Origin: SYOC01 sp964441775
GTDB lineage: Bacteria > Desulfobacterota > Binatia > Bin18
Assembly: GCA_964441775.1 (NCBI GenBank)
Contig: CAYTVL010000023.1
Location: 20,497 to 84,496, forward strand
Reading direction: 5' to 3'
DNA: 64,000 nucleotides
The position numbers and the translations under genes were made by a program. Below the pieces are notes generated by a model. That model worked only from the letters and a program-made list of their open reading frames with translations. It had not been told where the DNA came from and made no database searches. Positions 25,590 to 34,911 of the stretch are shown here, piece after piece (the stretch's first letter is position 1; the number at the start of each line of letters is the position of its first letter).

Positions 25590-27329
25590 ATGGAACGCGG
25601 ACGGACTGAAGGAATCAGAGGAGACCAAGGGAGCTGGAGGGGGGCGGCTTTTATTCTTTTCACTTATTGTGTGCTAGCGAGCCCCGTACTGGCGCAGGAA
25701 AAAACTCCTTTTGTCGAAGTAACAGTGAATCAATCGAAAGTCCTGTGGTTGGAGACACGGTCAAAAACCGTCTCCGTCACCCAGCCGGAAATTGCCGATG
25801 TCGTCGTCTTGGCGCCGAATCAACTCCTCATCAATGGCAAATCGGTAGGGACCACTTCTTTGATCGTGTGGACCGAGCGCGGAGGCATCACGAATTTCAC
25901 GCTCAATGTTGTTCCGGATGTAGTGGGGTTGCGCAAGCAATTACAGACCTTGTTTCCGGAAGAGCCCGTTGAAGTCCTCGCTTCAGGCTCCGCGATTGTC
26001 CTGAAGGGAGAAGTCTCTAATGAAGCCGTGTACGATAAGGTGCTCTCCATCGCACGCACCTATTTGCCGCCGAAACAGCAAGAGCAAGTAGCGCCTGCTG
26101 CTGGGGCTAATAGTCAGGCTGTGAACATCACCACGCCTCCGGTGCATCTTCCTCAGACAGGCACGGCCTTTGCCGGCGGCGGCGAGCTGGCCTTTCTTGA
26201 AGAAAGCGCCTACACGGATACCGAGCGCTGGGGAGAGCAGCGCCGCAGCCCCGGGATCATTGACTTGCTGGTGATTCGTGATTTCCGCCAGATCCAGGTG
26301 AACGTCGTTGTTGCCGAAATTGCACTCTCGAAACTCCGCGACCTTGGTATTGATATCGGCGTGGTTACTGGTCGCGCCAATGCGTTGAGTCGTATCGGCT
26401 CTCAGGCCGGATTTAATGGCGGAGAGGTCTGGCCTAATACTGCGAATTTTCCTCCGACAGTAACTTTTGGCCAATCTGCCTCAGGTGTCTTTTCTTATTT
26501 GTCCGGTGGGGCTTCGATTGCTGCGGTGTATCGCTTGTTACAGAATAAAGATATTACTCAGATTCTGGCGCAGCCCAATCTCGTCATCAAAAATGGTCGT
26601 TCCGGCGGTTTTCTTGCCGGCGGAGAATTTCCCGTTCCCTTCCCCAGTGGGGGAGGCCTTGGCGCTAACACTATCGCTGTTGAGTTCAAACCTTTTGGCG
26701 TGCGACTTGATTTCGTACCAACGCTCACCTGGTCCAACACCATCGACTTACGAGTCTTTCCCGAGGTCAGCGAAATCGATCCTAGCGTTTCGGTTATATT
26801 GAATGGCGTGTCAGTCCCCGGTTTGCGGGTGCGTCGGAGCGTGAGCCGCGTTGAAATGCGCGAAGGCGAAGTGCTCATCATTAGCGGGCTGCTCGACCGC
26901 CGGGTGTTGAGAGATCTGACCAAATTCCCCTTTCTTGGAGACTTGCCGATCTTGGGATCGGTATTCCGCTCCACCAGGTTTCGCAATCAAGAGACGGAGC
27001 TAGTATTCATTCTTACTCCGCAAGTTGTAAAAGCCTCGCCGCCGGGGACACCGCTGCCGGTTCCATCGCCTCGCCCGTATGAGGACCCGGACATGCGTCA
27101 GATGCCGCTGCCGACGCCTCCACCTCAGGGAGAAGAACCCTTGCTTACTCCCCCTGTCTCCACCGGAGGACAAGCTGCGGTTGCAGGGCCCATCACCGCG
27201 CAGCCGGCTTCGCGCGCCCCGACACTGAATATCGCCCCGGCTCCTTCGCCCACCCCGACTCCAACGCCAGCCGGGACTGGGATGATGCCTAATACCCCTG
27301 CTGCTGAGGGGGGACCAACTTTACCGTAA
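25590..27329 (+). CDS. rcpA: Tad secretin RcpA/CpaC
   Basis: A 579-residue outer-membrane secretin through which the pilus passes. The N-terminus has a hydrophobic signal segment (FILFTYCVLASPVLAQ), then the pilus-assembly N-domain (about 40-130; VEVTVNQSKVLWL, LLINGKSVGTTSL), then the secretin barrel (about 225-480; VAEIALSKLRDLGID, GFLAGGEFPVPFP, VRRSVSRVEMREGEVLIISG). The last 100 residues are Pro-rich and probably unfolded. It lies in the tad order rcpC-rcpA-tadZ. No lipobox was seen, so outer-membrane targeting may need a separate pilotin. Confidence 0.93.
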   Translation: MERGRTEGIRGDQGSWRGAAFILFTYCVLASPVLAQEKTPFVEVTVNQSKVLWLETRSKTVSVTQPEIADVVVLAPNQLLINGKSVGTTSLIVWTERGGITNFTLNVVPDVVGLRKQLQTLFPEEPVEVLASGSAIVLKGEVSNEAVYDKVLSIARTYLPPKQQEQVAPAAGANSQAVNITTPPVHLPQTGTAFAGGGELAFLEESAYTDTERWGEQRRSPGIIDLLVIRDFRQIQVNVVVAEIALSKLRDLGIDIGVVTGRANALSRIGSQAGFNGGEVWPNTANFPPTVTFGQSASGVFSYLSGGASIAAVYRLLQNKDITQILAQPNLVIKNGRSGGFLAGGEFPVPFPSGGGLGANTIAVEFKPFGVRLDFVPTLTWSNTIDLRVFPEVSEIDPSVSVILNGVSVPGLRVRRSVSRVEMREGEVLIISGLLDRRVLRDLTKFPFLGDLPILGSVFRSTRFRNQETELVFILTPQVVKASPPGTPLPVPSPRPYEDPDMRQMPLPTPPPQGEEPLLTPPVSTGGQAAVAGPITAQPASRAPTLNIAPAPSPTPTPTPAGTGMMPNTPAAEGGPTLP

Positions 27330-27342
27330 ACGAGGAGTGAAG

Positions 27343-28566
27343 ATGAGACCTACTGTTGTGCTTATCGGCGAAGATAGCCTTGCGTTGGCCTCTTTGCGCC
27401 AGCATTTGGAAAAAGAGACGCGTTTTTTTGTGCAAAAGAAGATTCAGGGATTTCCTGACGCGATCGATGCGCTGGGCAAGAACCCTGGGCTTACGTTGGC
27501 TGTTGTTGACTTGAACTGGGAGCCGGAAAAAACCTTCCGCACCGTGGAAGAGGTGAAGCTCCAATTTCCTGAACTCCACCTGATTTTGACTTCAGCCGAA
27601 AGCACGCCAGAAACGCTCTTGCGCGCCCTGCGGATCGGAGCGGAAGAGTTTCTTCCGCAGCCCTTCGACTGGCCCGAGGTCATGCGAGCATTTGACAAAA
27701 TCCGCGAACGGATGATGCAGCAGACGACGGGCGCCGCAAAGCAAGGGCAGATTGTGACCGTTTTCTCTACAAAAGGAGGAGTCGGCGCCACGACAGTGGC
27801 GACGAATCTGGCGATCGCTCTTGCCACGCGACAAAAACGATCTGTTTGCGTTGTTGACTTAGTTTTGCAGTTTGGCGCCGTTACCAGCTTCCTTGGCCTG
27901 GAGCCGTCTTATACGATCCTTGACCTTGCGAAGAACTTGCAACGGATTGATACGCTCATGCTGGAAGGGTCACTGGTGAAGCATACTTCAGGAGTGCGGG
28001 TTTTGGCCGAACCTTTTCAAGTAGAAGAAGCAACTCGTGTGACCGCTGAAGACATTGACCACATTCTGGACGCTCTGGTGCAGACTTTTGATTTTGTCGT
28101 GATTGATACTCCCAAAGAATTTGATGAAACGACGTTCCTTGCGCTCGACAGATCCCACCTTGTCCTTTTCGTAACAGAGATGAATGTGCCTTCTCTCCGC
28201 AATGCCCACCGAGCGCTGGAATCATTTGAACGACTGCGCATCAGTCCAGATAAAGTACGGTTAGTGCTTAATCGTTATGAGAAAAGCAAGACGATTACTA
28301 TCGAGTCAGTAGAGAAAACCCTGACGGTCCCCACATTCTGGACGCTGCCTAACGACTATCCTACGGCCGTTGCCGCTCTGAATCAGGGAGCGCCAATTCA
28401 GGAAATTAGCCCGAACACCAAACTGGCAAAGAGTTATGCGGGCCTCGCTGAAGCGCTCGTGCAGGAGTTTGCCTCCTCGACAAGCCACCAACATGAAGCC
28501 GAGAAAAAACCCGGCTTTTTGCGTCGCTGGCTCCCAACCCGTAGCACCGCCAGGAGAGCAGGATGA
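27343..28566 (+). CDS. tadZ: pilus localisation ATPase TadZ/CpaE
   Basis: About 407 residues. The N-terminal 125 residues form a receiver-like domain, followed by a ParA/MinD-type ATPase with the deviant Walker motif STKGGVGATTVATNLA. The lysine of the standard GKT is replaced by Ala, as occurs in several TadZ/CpaE proteins. VVIDTPKEFDE is the Walker B region. CpaE marks the pole where the pilus machine assembles. AGGAG lies five bases before the ATG at 27343; a GTG six bases upstream is a weaker choice. Its stop overlaps the next ATG (ATGA). Confidence 0.9.
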   Translation: MRPTVVLIGEDSLALASLRQHLEKETRFFVQKKIQGFPDAIDALGKNPGLTLAVVDLNWEPEKTFRTVEEVKLQFPELHLILTSAESTPETLLRALRIGAEEFLPQPFDWPEVMRAFDKIRERMMQQTTGAAKQGQIVTVFSTKGGVGATTVATNLAIALATRQKRSVCVVDLVLQFGAVTSFLGLEPSYTILDLAKNLQRIDTLMLEGSLVKHTSGVRVLAEPFQVEEATRVTAEDIDHILDALVQTFDFVVIDTPKEFDETTFLALDRSHLVLFVTEMNVPSLRNAHRALESFERLRISPDKVRLVLNRYEKSKTITIESVEKTLTVPTFWTLPNDYPTAVAALNQGAPIQEISPNTKLAKSYAGLAEALVQEFASSTSHQHEAEKKPGFLRRWLPTRSTARRAG

Positions 28567-29948
28567 GAACCTCACCCTTTGCTGATGCGATCAGAAGAGA
28601 GAGCGAACGGCCGTCTGGAGAAGCGGTTCCGCGGTCTCCATTTCGGCGAGGCAATGGTCCAGCTTCGGACCCTCTTTCCCAAGACCTGAAGGTCAAGATT
28701 CACCGCAGGTTGATTGACGCTATTGATCTCACGCGAGTTTCTACTTTAGAAAGTGAAACGGTCAAGGCTGAGATTCGTCGCATCCTCGAAGAGATGGTTA
28801 TGGCGGAAGCCTTACCGCTCAGCCGTACGGATCGAGATCGGTTGGTGACGGAAATTCAGCACGAGGCGTTTGGCTTGGGGCCTCTCGAATTTCTCATGAC
28901 GGACCCGACCGTCTCTGACATCTTGGTGAATACGCATCAGCATGTCTATGTTGAGCGTTACGGGAAGCTGGAAAAAACCGGCATCAGTTTCCGCGATGAC
29001 GCCCACCTCATGCAGATTATTGAACGGATCGTCTCCCGCGTCGGCCGCCGTATCGATGAAGCTTCGCCCATGGTGGACGCCCGGCTGCAAGATGGGTCGC
29101 GTGTCAACGCCATTATTCCTCCCCTTGCATTGGACGGTCCTATTCTGTCCATTCGTCGATTCGGAGTTGATCCACTAAAAATGCCGGACTTGATTCACCT
29201 CAACGCTGTACCGGCGATGGTGGCCGAGGTCTTAACCGCGTGCGTCAAGGGTCGGCTCAACATCTTGATTTCCGGCGGCACCGGGGCAGGCAAGACGACC
29301 ATGCTTAATTGTCTCTCGGATTCCATTCCGGAACGAGAGCGAATCGTAACCATTGAAGACTCGGCGGAATTGCAGTTGCAGCAAGAACATGTTGTCCGGT
29401 TAGAAACTCGCCCTCCCAATATCGAAGGCCGAGGCACCGTCACGCAACGCGACCTCTTGCGCAATGCCCTGCGTATGCGGCCCGACCGTATTATTGTCGG
29501 TGAGGTGCGGGGCGGGGAAACGCTCGATATGGTGCAGGCGATGAACACCGGCCACGACGGCTCGATTAGTACGGTGCATGCAAATAGTTCCCGTGACGCG
29601 TTGTCCCGTCTGGAGACCATGATGTTGATGGCTGGTGTGAACCTGCCAGAACGCGCCTTACGAGAACAAATTTCTTCGGCGCTGCATGTGATCGTCCAGC
29701 TTGCGCGGTTGACTGACGGCAGCCGTAAACTCATCGAATTGGCGGAAGTGACAGGAATGGAGGGCAGTGTCATCACCACCCAACTGATTTTCCGCTTCGA
29801 TCAACGCACCGTTGAGAACGGCAAAGTGATTGGCGATTTTACTTCGACGGGAGTTCGCCCGATGTTTCTCGACCGTTTGGAACATTACGGACAAAAGATC
29901 CCCAATTCCTACTTCATGCCAGCGGCTGCGCGACAAAGGGTTATATGA
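28563..29948 (+). CDS. tadA: Tad pilus motor ATPase TadA/CpaF
   Basis: A 461-residue hexameric secretion ATPase. The Walker A SGGTGAGKTTM is near residue 238, followed by the Asp box EDSAELQL, ARMRPDRIIVGEVRGGE-type Walker B (here RMRPDRIIVGEVRGGE) and the His box VHANSSRDAL. TadA drives both extension and retraction of the pilus. It starts by ATGA overlap with tadZ and ends by ATGA overlap with tadB, so the three are tightly coupled. Length is typical. Confidence 0.95.
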   Translation: MRTSPFADAIRRESERPSGEAVPRSPFRRGNGPASDPLSQDLKVKIHRRLIDAIDLTRVSTLESETVKAEIRRILEEMVMAEALPLSRTDRDRLVTEIQHEAFGLGPLEFLMTDPTVSDILVNTHQHVYVERYGKLEKTGISFRDDAHLMQIIERIVSRVGRRIDEASPMVDARLQDGSRVNAIIPPLALDGPILSIRRFGVDPLKMPDLIHLNAVPAMVAEVLTACVKGRLNILISGGTGAGKTTMLNCLSDSIPERERIVTIEDSAELQLQQEHVVRLETRPPNIEGRGTVTQRDLLRNALRMRPDRIIVGEVRGGETLDMVQAMNTGHDGSISTVHANSSRDALSRLETMMLMAGVNLPERALREQISSALHVIVQLARLTDGSRKLIELAEVTGMEGSVITTQLIFRFDQRTVENGKVIGDFTSTGVRPMFLDRLEHYGQKIPNSYFMPAAARQRVI

Positions 29949-30925
29949 GCATCGCCGCAATAACGTTTCTTTCCTTTCTGGCGGCGGTCAGCCTGATCTT
30001 AGCCGTCCTTTTCGTGGCGCAATCTGCTGAACATTCCCCCCAGGTCCGGATTCGCCGTCGCTTGGGGAGTGTGGCGGTGCGAGGCCGCGCTGGAGGAGGA
30101 GAAGAGCGGCAAGACCTGATAAAGCGGTCTCTCTACAGCGAGATTCCTGCTTTTCATCAAATGCTGAATCAGTATGCGTTTGTTCGTTATCTTGATCTTC
30201 TGCTTGAACGAGCGGCTGTGAATTTCAGCGTCGGATATTTCCTTCTTCTTTCTGGCGTTCTTGGCGCCGTGGGGTGTTTTGTCGCTGTAAACATGTTTGC
30301 TCTGCCTCTTGGGTTTGCTCTGCTATCTGGAGGGCTAGTGACCCTGGTTCCCTTTGTGACCGTGCAATACCTCGCGAGAAAGAGAATCCGGCGTTTTCTG
30401 GAACAATTTCCGGACGGACTTGATATCATGGCCCAAGGCCTGCAAGCGGGGCTCGGTTTGAGTCAGGCGCAAGCCTTTGTCGCGAAGGAGATGCCGGATC
30501 CTTTGGGTACAGAGTTTTCTATTTTCATAGAGGAAATGAACCTGGGGCAGTCTGTTGCTGATACGCTCGTGAGCTTTTACCAACGGATACCACTGCCGGA
30601 GGTGCGGATGTTTGGCACTGCACTGTTAGTGCAGCGGGACATCGGCGGCAGTTTGGCGGAATTGCTCAATAACCTTGCAACGGTCATTCGAGAGCGCTTT
30701 CGGATTGAACGCGACATTAAAACCCTGACCGCGCAAAATCGTGTCGCTGCGATTGTGATTTCTTTACTCCCTCCCATAGTATATCTCTTCACGTACTTGA
30801 TGGATCCCCAATTGATGGGGGAAGTGGTAAGAAGCAGGATTGGGCAATTCATGTTGGGGGCGGCTGTTGTTTTTGAGGTGCTTGGCATTATGTGGTTCCG
30901 CTATTTTCTCCGGTTGCATATCTGA
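29945..30925 (+). CDS. tadB: Tad platform protein TadB
   Basis: A 326-residue inner-membrane protein with a type II secretion F-type domain (about 150-290; EQFPDGLDIMAQGLQAG, QRDIGGSLAELLNNLA) between N- and C-terminal membrane helices. With TadC it forms the platform that the TadA ATPase turns. The start overlaps the tadA stop, and the gene ends 6 bases before tadC. Confidence 0.93.
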   Translation: MSIAAITFLSFLAAVSLILAVLFVAQSAEHSPQVRIRRRLGSVAVRGRAGGGEERQDLIKRSLYSEIPAFHQMLNQYAFVRYLDLLLERAAVNFSVGYFLLLSGVLGAVGCFVAVNMFALPLGFALLSGGLVTLVPFVTVQYLARKRIRRFLEQFPDGLDIMAQGLQAGLGLSQAQAFVAKEMPDPLGTEFSIFIEEMNLGQSVADTLVSFYQRIPLPEVRMFGTALLVQRDIGGSLAELLNNLATVIRERFRIERDIKTLTAQNRVAAIVISLLPPIVYLFTYLMDPQLMGEVVRSRIGQFMLGAAVVFEVLGIMWFRYFLRLHI

Positions 30926-30931
30926 GGCTAT

Positions 30932-31858
30932 ATGGAAATCCTACTTGTCATGGTTGGTGTGTTTGGCCTAGTGGGAGGCGTATCGTTGTTGATCCTCGCT
31001 CCGCGGACTCCGAGTTCCGAGGAGATTATTCGAAAACGCCTCTTAGCGTTGAGGAGTATTCAGGGACTGCATTCACAAACAGTGAATCTGACCTCGGCAG
31101 CAGAGGGAAATCCGCTCTGGGAACAGACCGCGAATTTCTTCCTGGGGGATCTCAAGCTGCCGGAGCGTTACACGGCTCTCTCTCGTCTCTTGCACCAAGC
31201 CGGATATCCTAGCGAACGAGCCGTCCGCATCTTTTGGGGAGTCCGTATCTTTTGCATCATTGCCCTTGCCGCCTTCGCCTTTTTTGTGACCTTTATGTCC
31301 GCCGTTCCGTTTACGCAAGGGATGCTTTTTATCGGCATGAGCGCCGCAGTGGGATATGTGCTGCCTTTTTCCAGCGTGCGGAGAAAAGCGAAGCTACGCA
31401 TGCGCAGCATCCGTGAATCTTTTCCTGATACGCTTGATCTTCTGGTCGTTTGTGTGGAAGCAGGAATGGGAGTCGATGGGGCGTTGGTGCGAGTAGCCGA
31501 TGAACAACAAGTGCAACACCTAGCGATTGGTGAAGAGTTGGTTTTAATGAGCCGAGAGATGCAGGCGGGCCTGGCGCGTCGAGAAGCGCTTTCTCGCATA
31601 TCTGACCGTCTCGATTTTGATGAACTCAGAAGTCTTGCCACTTTGCTTATCCAGACGGAAGAGCTGGGAGGAAGTATTGCCCGAGCGTTGCGGGTGCATG
31701 CCGACACGATGCGACAGAAGCGGAGACAAAAAGCTGAGGAGGCGGCGCGCAAATTGGTGATCAAACTCCTGTTGCCGATGGCGTTTTGCATCATGCCGGC
31801 GCTGTTTCTCGTGATTTTTGCCCCCCCAGTTATTAACATTCCAAAACTCTTTGAGTAG
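30932..31858 (+). CDS. tadC: Tad platform protein TadC
   Basis: A 308-residue partner of TadB. It has a leading membrane helix, a central pair of helices (about 105-150), and the F-type core with RESFPDTLDLLVVCVEAGMG and TEELGGSIARALRVHAD, plus a last hydrophobic segment (LLPMAFCIMPALFLVIFAPP). The gene order tadA-tadB-tadC is the standard one. A DUF192 gene follows at once. Confidence 0.93.
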   Translation: MEILLVMVGVFGLVGGVSLLILAPRTPSSEEIIRKRLLALRSIQGLHSQTVNLTSAAEGNPLWEQTANFFLGDLKLPERYTALSRLLHQAGYPSERAVRIFWGVRIFCIIALAAFAFFVTFMSAVPFTQGMLFIGMSAAVGYVLPFSSVRRKAKLRMRSIRESFPDTLDLLVVCVEAGMGVDGALVRVADEQQVQHLAIGEELVLMSREMQAGLARREALSRISDRLDFDELRSLATLLIQTEELGGSIARALRVHADTMRQKRRQKAEEAARKLVIKLLLPMAFCIMPALFLVIFAPPVINIPKLFE

Positions 31859-31882
31859 TCCGGGTCAAGGGTGATAAAACAC

Positions 31883-32281
31883 ATGCCCGCGTTAAATCTG
31901 ACAAAAAAGACTTGGCTCGCAACGACCGTACGAAAAGCCGACAATTTTCTCACCCGCCTAGTGGGATTACTGCGCCGCAATTCACTCGGACCCGAAGAAG
32001 CATTGTGGTTGATACCGAGCAAAGGGGTCCATACTGTGGGTATGCGGTTTCCCATTGATGTGATTTTTCTTGACCACAAGAATCGCGTCATTGATTTTGT
32101 GAGTGGGCTAGCCCCGTATCGGCTTTCTCGCTGGTGTGTAAACGCCCATAGCGTGTTGGAATTGCCGTGTGGCTCTATTCAAAAATCGAACACGGAAATA
32201 GGAGATGAAGTGGAAATTTCCTTGGCGGAGACTTCTGAAATGGACGATCTCAAAGAAACCATGCTCAATAAAGTCAGTTAA
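31883..32281 (+). CDS. DUF192 family protein
   Basis: About 132 residues with the DUF192 signature: TRLVGLL near the start, then SKGVHTVGMRFPIDVIFLD, and PCGSIQKSNTEIGDEVEI near the end. The function of DUF192 is not established; the fold is small and beta-rich. It follows tadC by 24 bases. An ATG at 31883 has AAGGGTG upstream; a GTG at 31871 is an alternative. The end of the gene carries no membrane segment or signal peptide, so it is probably cytoplasmic. Confidence 0.85.
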   Translation: MPALNLTKKTWLATTVRKADNFLTRLVGLLRRNSLGPEEALWLIPSKGVHTVGMRFPIDVIFLDHKNRVIDFVSGLAPYRLSRWCVNAHSVLELPCGSIQKSNTEIGDEVEISLAETSEMDDLKETMLNKVS

Positions 32282-32317
32282 ATTGACGAGCAGGTGATTG
32301 GTGTAGCCCATGTAGAC

Positions 32318-32372
32318 AAATCCCCCTGCATTTTGCGTGTGCCCTCTTTTGCAAAAGGGGCAAAGGGGATTT
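32318..32372. repeat. 55-base inverted repeat, possible MITE-like element
   Basis: AAATCCCC (32318-32325) and GGGGATTT (32365-32372) bound an internal palindrome (CTTTTGCAAAAG). AAATCCCC...GGGGATTT elements of this size are common dispersed repeats in bacterial genomes. It lies between the DUF192 gene and the SPOR lipoprotein gene. Confidence 0.5.
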
Positions 32373-32393
32373 CCTCACAGGAGGTGAGGAAAT
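32369..32393 (+). promoter_or_regulatory. hairpin with ribosome-binding site in its loop
   Basis: ATTTCCTCAC (32369-32378) pairs perfectly with GTGAGGAAAT (32384-32393), a 10-bp stem. The 5-base loop is AGGAG, the Shine-Dalgarno itself, and the stem takes in the A and T of the start codon of the next gene (ATG 32392-32394). Such a hairpin could control access to the start codon. Confidence 0.65.
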
Positions 32394-33642
32394 GTACAAA
32401 CATTCTGTGGTCCGATTTCGATCGACGGGGATGAGACCTAGACGCCGCGTCGATTGTCTAAAAATTGCCTGGGGATTGCTTGCGCTCGTGCTCTCCAGTT
32501 GCAGCACCAAGATCCCTCCCGGGAAGAACGCCGCGCCAAGTGGGACCAGGCTGACGCTGCCTTCCTATTACGAGCCCTACTATTCCTCGCCAAAAGCACG
32601 CGCCCTGGGCGAAATCCATAGTCGGGATCTGGAACGACTCACGGACAGGCTCGTGCAAGGCCCTATTGGCCAGCTCCAGTTTGCCAACGCGGTGGTGTCC
32701 CTCAGCATGGGGTTTTTTACCCATGCCCATAGTCAACCTCCAGATCAGCGATATCTTGAAGTCATTCTTGGTATGCCTGACATCTTGGATGACGCCTCTG
32801 ACTTCAACACCAATATCAGTCAGCTCTTTGCTCAGTATGGGCGGGATCTACTGACCGTGCTCGCCAGTGATCGGGCCGTTGCCAACGACGAAAAAATCGC
32901 CGGCTATGGACTCAATTTTTCGTGGCGGAGTGTCACGGTAACACCGTCCGGTCCGCGCATGACGTTGAACGAGGTAGTGATCTACATCGGCAAAGATCGG
33001 GCTGAACAATTCTTACATCGGCAAGTGGATCAAGAAATGCTCTTGGGTAACTCGACGCTGTTTTTCCACAAAGGAGAACAACCGGCAAAACAAGTGGCGT
33101 ATGTTTCTCCCACGCCTCAGCCGCAGATGCAAGTTTTTACCGGTCAGGCCATGCCAATACGGTTACAACAGCAACCCGACCTCGTCGGCACGCCGCCTCT
33201 CAATGCTCCTCCTGGCAAGGCCGTATCTCAGAGTGAATCTTCTGCTCCGCTAAAAGAGAGCCATAAAGAAGTCCCTCCACTGCCGGAGCCTCAGTCTGTC
33301 GTTTCTCCACGGAAGACTCTTGCCACGGAGGAGCCGCTTTTTACGACGCCGCAAGAACAGGCTCCAGAAAATGCTTCCTCGCCTCTCATGGCGACACCGG
33401 ACTCGGTTCGTCCTCAACCTGAGTACTTGGTGCAATTATGGTATGGGCAGGAGGAAGAAGCTCAACGCTGGGTCAACCTACTTGGCGCGGGTGGATATTC
33501 CACTTCGCTCGAAGTGGTTGAAGGCTCTCTGCCGGTGCGGCTTCGGGTCGGACGTTTTGCTTCCCTGGTGGACGCGACGCATTTCCTTGACCATTTCAAG
33601 GTGCATGGGACCCAAGGGCAAATTCTGCAAATGGAACGTTAG
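32392..33642 (+). CDS. SPOR-domain lipoprotein
   Basis: A 416-residue protein with a late signal peptide and lipobox (ALVLSSC, Cys near 40). The folded region of about 60-230 has no family I can name. Then comes a Pro/Ser/Gln-rich linker (about 235-340), and the last 75 residues form a SPOR-type domain (YLVQLWYGQEEEAQRWVN, then LRVGRFASLVDATHFLDHFK). SPOR domains bind denuded peptidoglycan. It follows the tad genes, where a TadD-type lipoprotein is usual, and may serve that job (inference). The gene ends 4 bases into argE, which runs the other way. Confidence 0.75.
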   Translation: MYKHSVVRFRSTGMRPRRRVDCLKIAWGLLALVLSSCSTKIPPGKNAAPSGTRLTLPSYYEPYYSSPKARALGEIHSRDLERLTDRLVQGPIGQLQFANAVVSLSMGFFTHAHSQPPDQRYLEVILGMPDILDDASDFNTNISQLFAQYGRDLLTVLASDRAVANDEKIAGYGLNFSWRSVTVTPSGPRMTLNEVVIYIGKDRAEQFLHRQVDQEMLLGNSTLFFHKGEQPAKQVAYVSPTPQPQMQVFTGQAMPIRLQQQPDLVGTPPLNAPPGKAVSQSESSAPLKESHKEVPPLPEPQSVVSPRKTLATEEPLFTTPQEQAPENASSPLMATPDSVRPQPEYLVQLWYGQEEEAQRWVNLLGAGGYSTSLEVVEGSLPVRLRVGRFASLVDATHFLDHFKVHGTQGQILQMER

Positions 33643-34835
33643 TCCTTCGTCCGCGCCCCACATGACCTGTGGACAATATCAATCACAACGCGCGAGCCGT
33701 TCTCGAATGCCTCGCGTCGGATACTTTCATTCGGTTGATGCGCCTGGTCGAGATCCCCTGGGCCGCAGATCAACGACGCAATCCCAGCTCGAGCGAACTG
33801 ACTCCCATCGGTGGCGAATGGGGCTCCGCCACTGAGGTGTTGATGGAGACGTGTGAAAAGCACCTCTTCCAGTGCAGTATGACGGGGAGAGAGAAGGGGT
33901 GGAACAATGGAGAGATCGCGAATTTCAAAGCGCGCCCGATGTTGAGGGGAACCGTAATCCCGTAAATCAAGTGCTTGGAGGCGACGAACGATTTCGTGAT
34001 ATTCGTCAAGAGGATCACTTTGCGGAAGCGGACGATAACTAATTTGTACCGTGCAATCTTCGGCAATCATATTAGCGGCTGTGCCCCCGCAAATGCGGCC
34101 GAAATTCAGCGTGGTATAGGGAGATTCAGGAAAAATCTCCGTGAAGGCAGCCGAGCGCTGTTCGCGTAATTCCGTCTGGTAACGCCCAACGGTGTCGATG
34201 ACCTTACCTGCTACGGCAATGGCGTTGACTCCTTGTTCGGGAACGCCGCTGTGTCCACCGAGCCCATGAACAACGATGTTGAACGTGATCAATCCCTTGT
34301 GGGTGTGAAACACCTGATATGAAGTAGGCTCGCCAATCCAAGCCAAGCGAGGTTGCGGAATAGAGCCCAGGAAGTCAGAAAGCTGGGGCGTTAAGCGTTC
34401 GGCTCCGCGACCGCCGATTTCTTCATCTGAAGTAAAAATAAACACCAACGGCTTTTTCAGCGTCGTCAAATCAAGCTGCGCGGCGGCGTCCACACATTGA
34501 GCCAGGAAGACTTTCATGTCAGACGTGCCGCGACCGTAGACGCGATCGTCTTCGATCTCCAAGCGTAACGGATCGCGCTGCCAACCTGGCTGCCCCACAA
34601 AGGGTACCACATCTACATGGCCCGAAATGATCAGCCCATCCGGTTCTGGCGGACCAGCGTAGGCGACCAGATTGACTTTGGCGACACCGGCAACGTCGGT
34701 TCGATGAAAGGCGGTGGTGAATCCGTGGCTGTCGAGATGAGCGCCAAGATAGTCCATTGCTTCAACATTGCTCTTGACGCTGACCGTATCAAAACTGATG
34801 AGACGGCTGGCAAGTTCTTGCAGATATGTGTTCAT
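33639..34835 (-). CDS. argE: acetylornithine deacetylase or related M20 peptidase
   Basis: A 398-residue M20 metallopeptidase. The zinc ligands are in place: His73 and Asp75 in SGHVDVVPF, Asp106 in YGRGTSDMK, and catalytic Glu138-Glu139 in SDEEIGGRG. ArgE hydrolyses N-acetylornithine in arginine synthesis; this sequence looks closest to ArgE within M20, though succinyl-diaminopimelate desuccinylase cannot be excluded from motifs alone. It converges on the SPOR gene with a 4-base overlap at the ends. No other arginine gene is nearby. Confidence 0.8.
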   Translation of the reverse strand: MNTYLQELASRLISFDTVSVKSNVEAMDYLGAHLDSHGFTTAFHRTDVAGVAKVNLVAYAGPPEPDGLIISGHVDVVPFVGQPGWQRDPLRLEIEDDRVYGRGTSDMKVFLAQCVDAAAQLDLTTLKKPLVFIFTSDEEIGGRGAERLTPQLSDFLGSIPQPRLAWIGEPTSYQVFHTHKGLITFNIVVHGLGGHSGVPEQGVNAIAVAGKVIDTVGRYQTELREQRSAAFTEIFPESPYTTLNFGRICGGTAANMIAEDCTVQISYRPLPQSDPLDEYHEIVRRLQALDLRDYGSPQHRARFEIRDLSIVPPLLSPRHTALEEVLFTRLHQHLSGGAPFATDGSQFARAGIASLICGPGDLDQAHQPNESIRREAFENGSRVVIDIVHRSCGARTKD

Positions 34836-34911
34836 GGCGGCGGCTCTTCTCTTGACCCTGGCTACAGAGTCGGGATAAGCGTTTACTTACCAGATTAGCA
34901 GAGGAGGGGCT

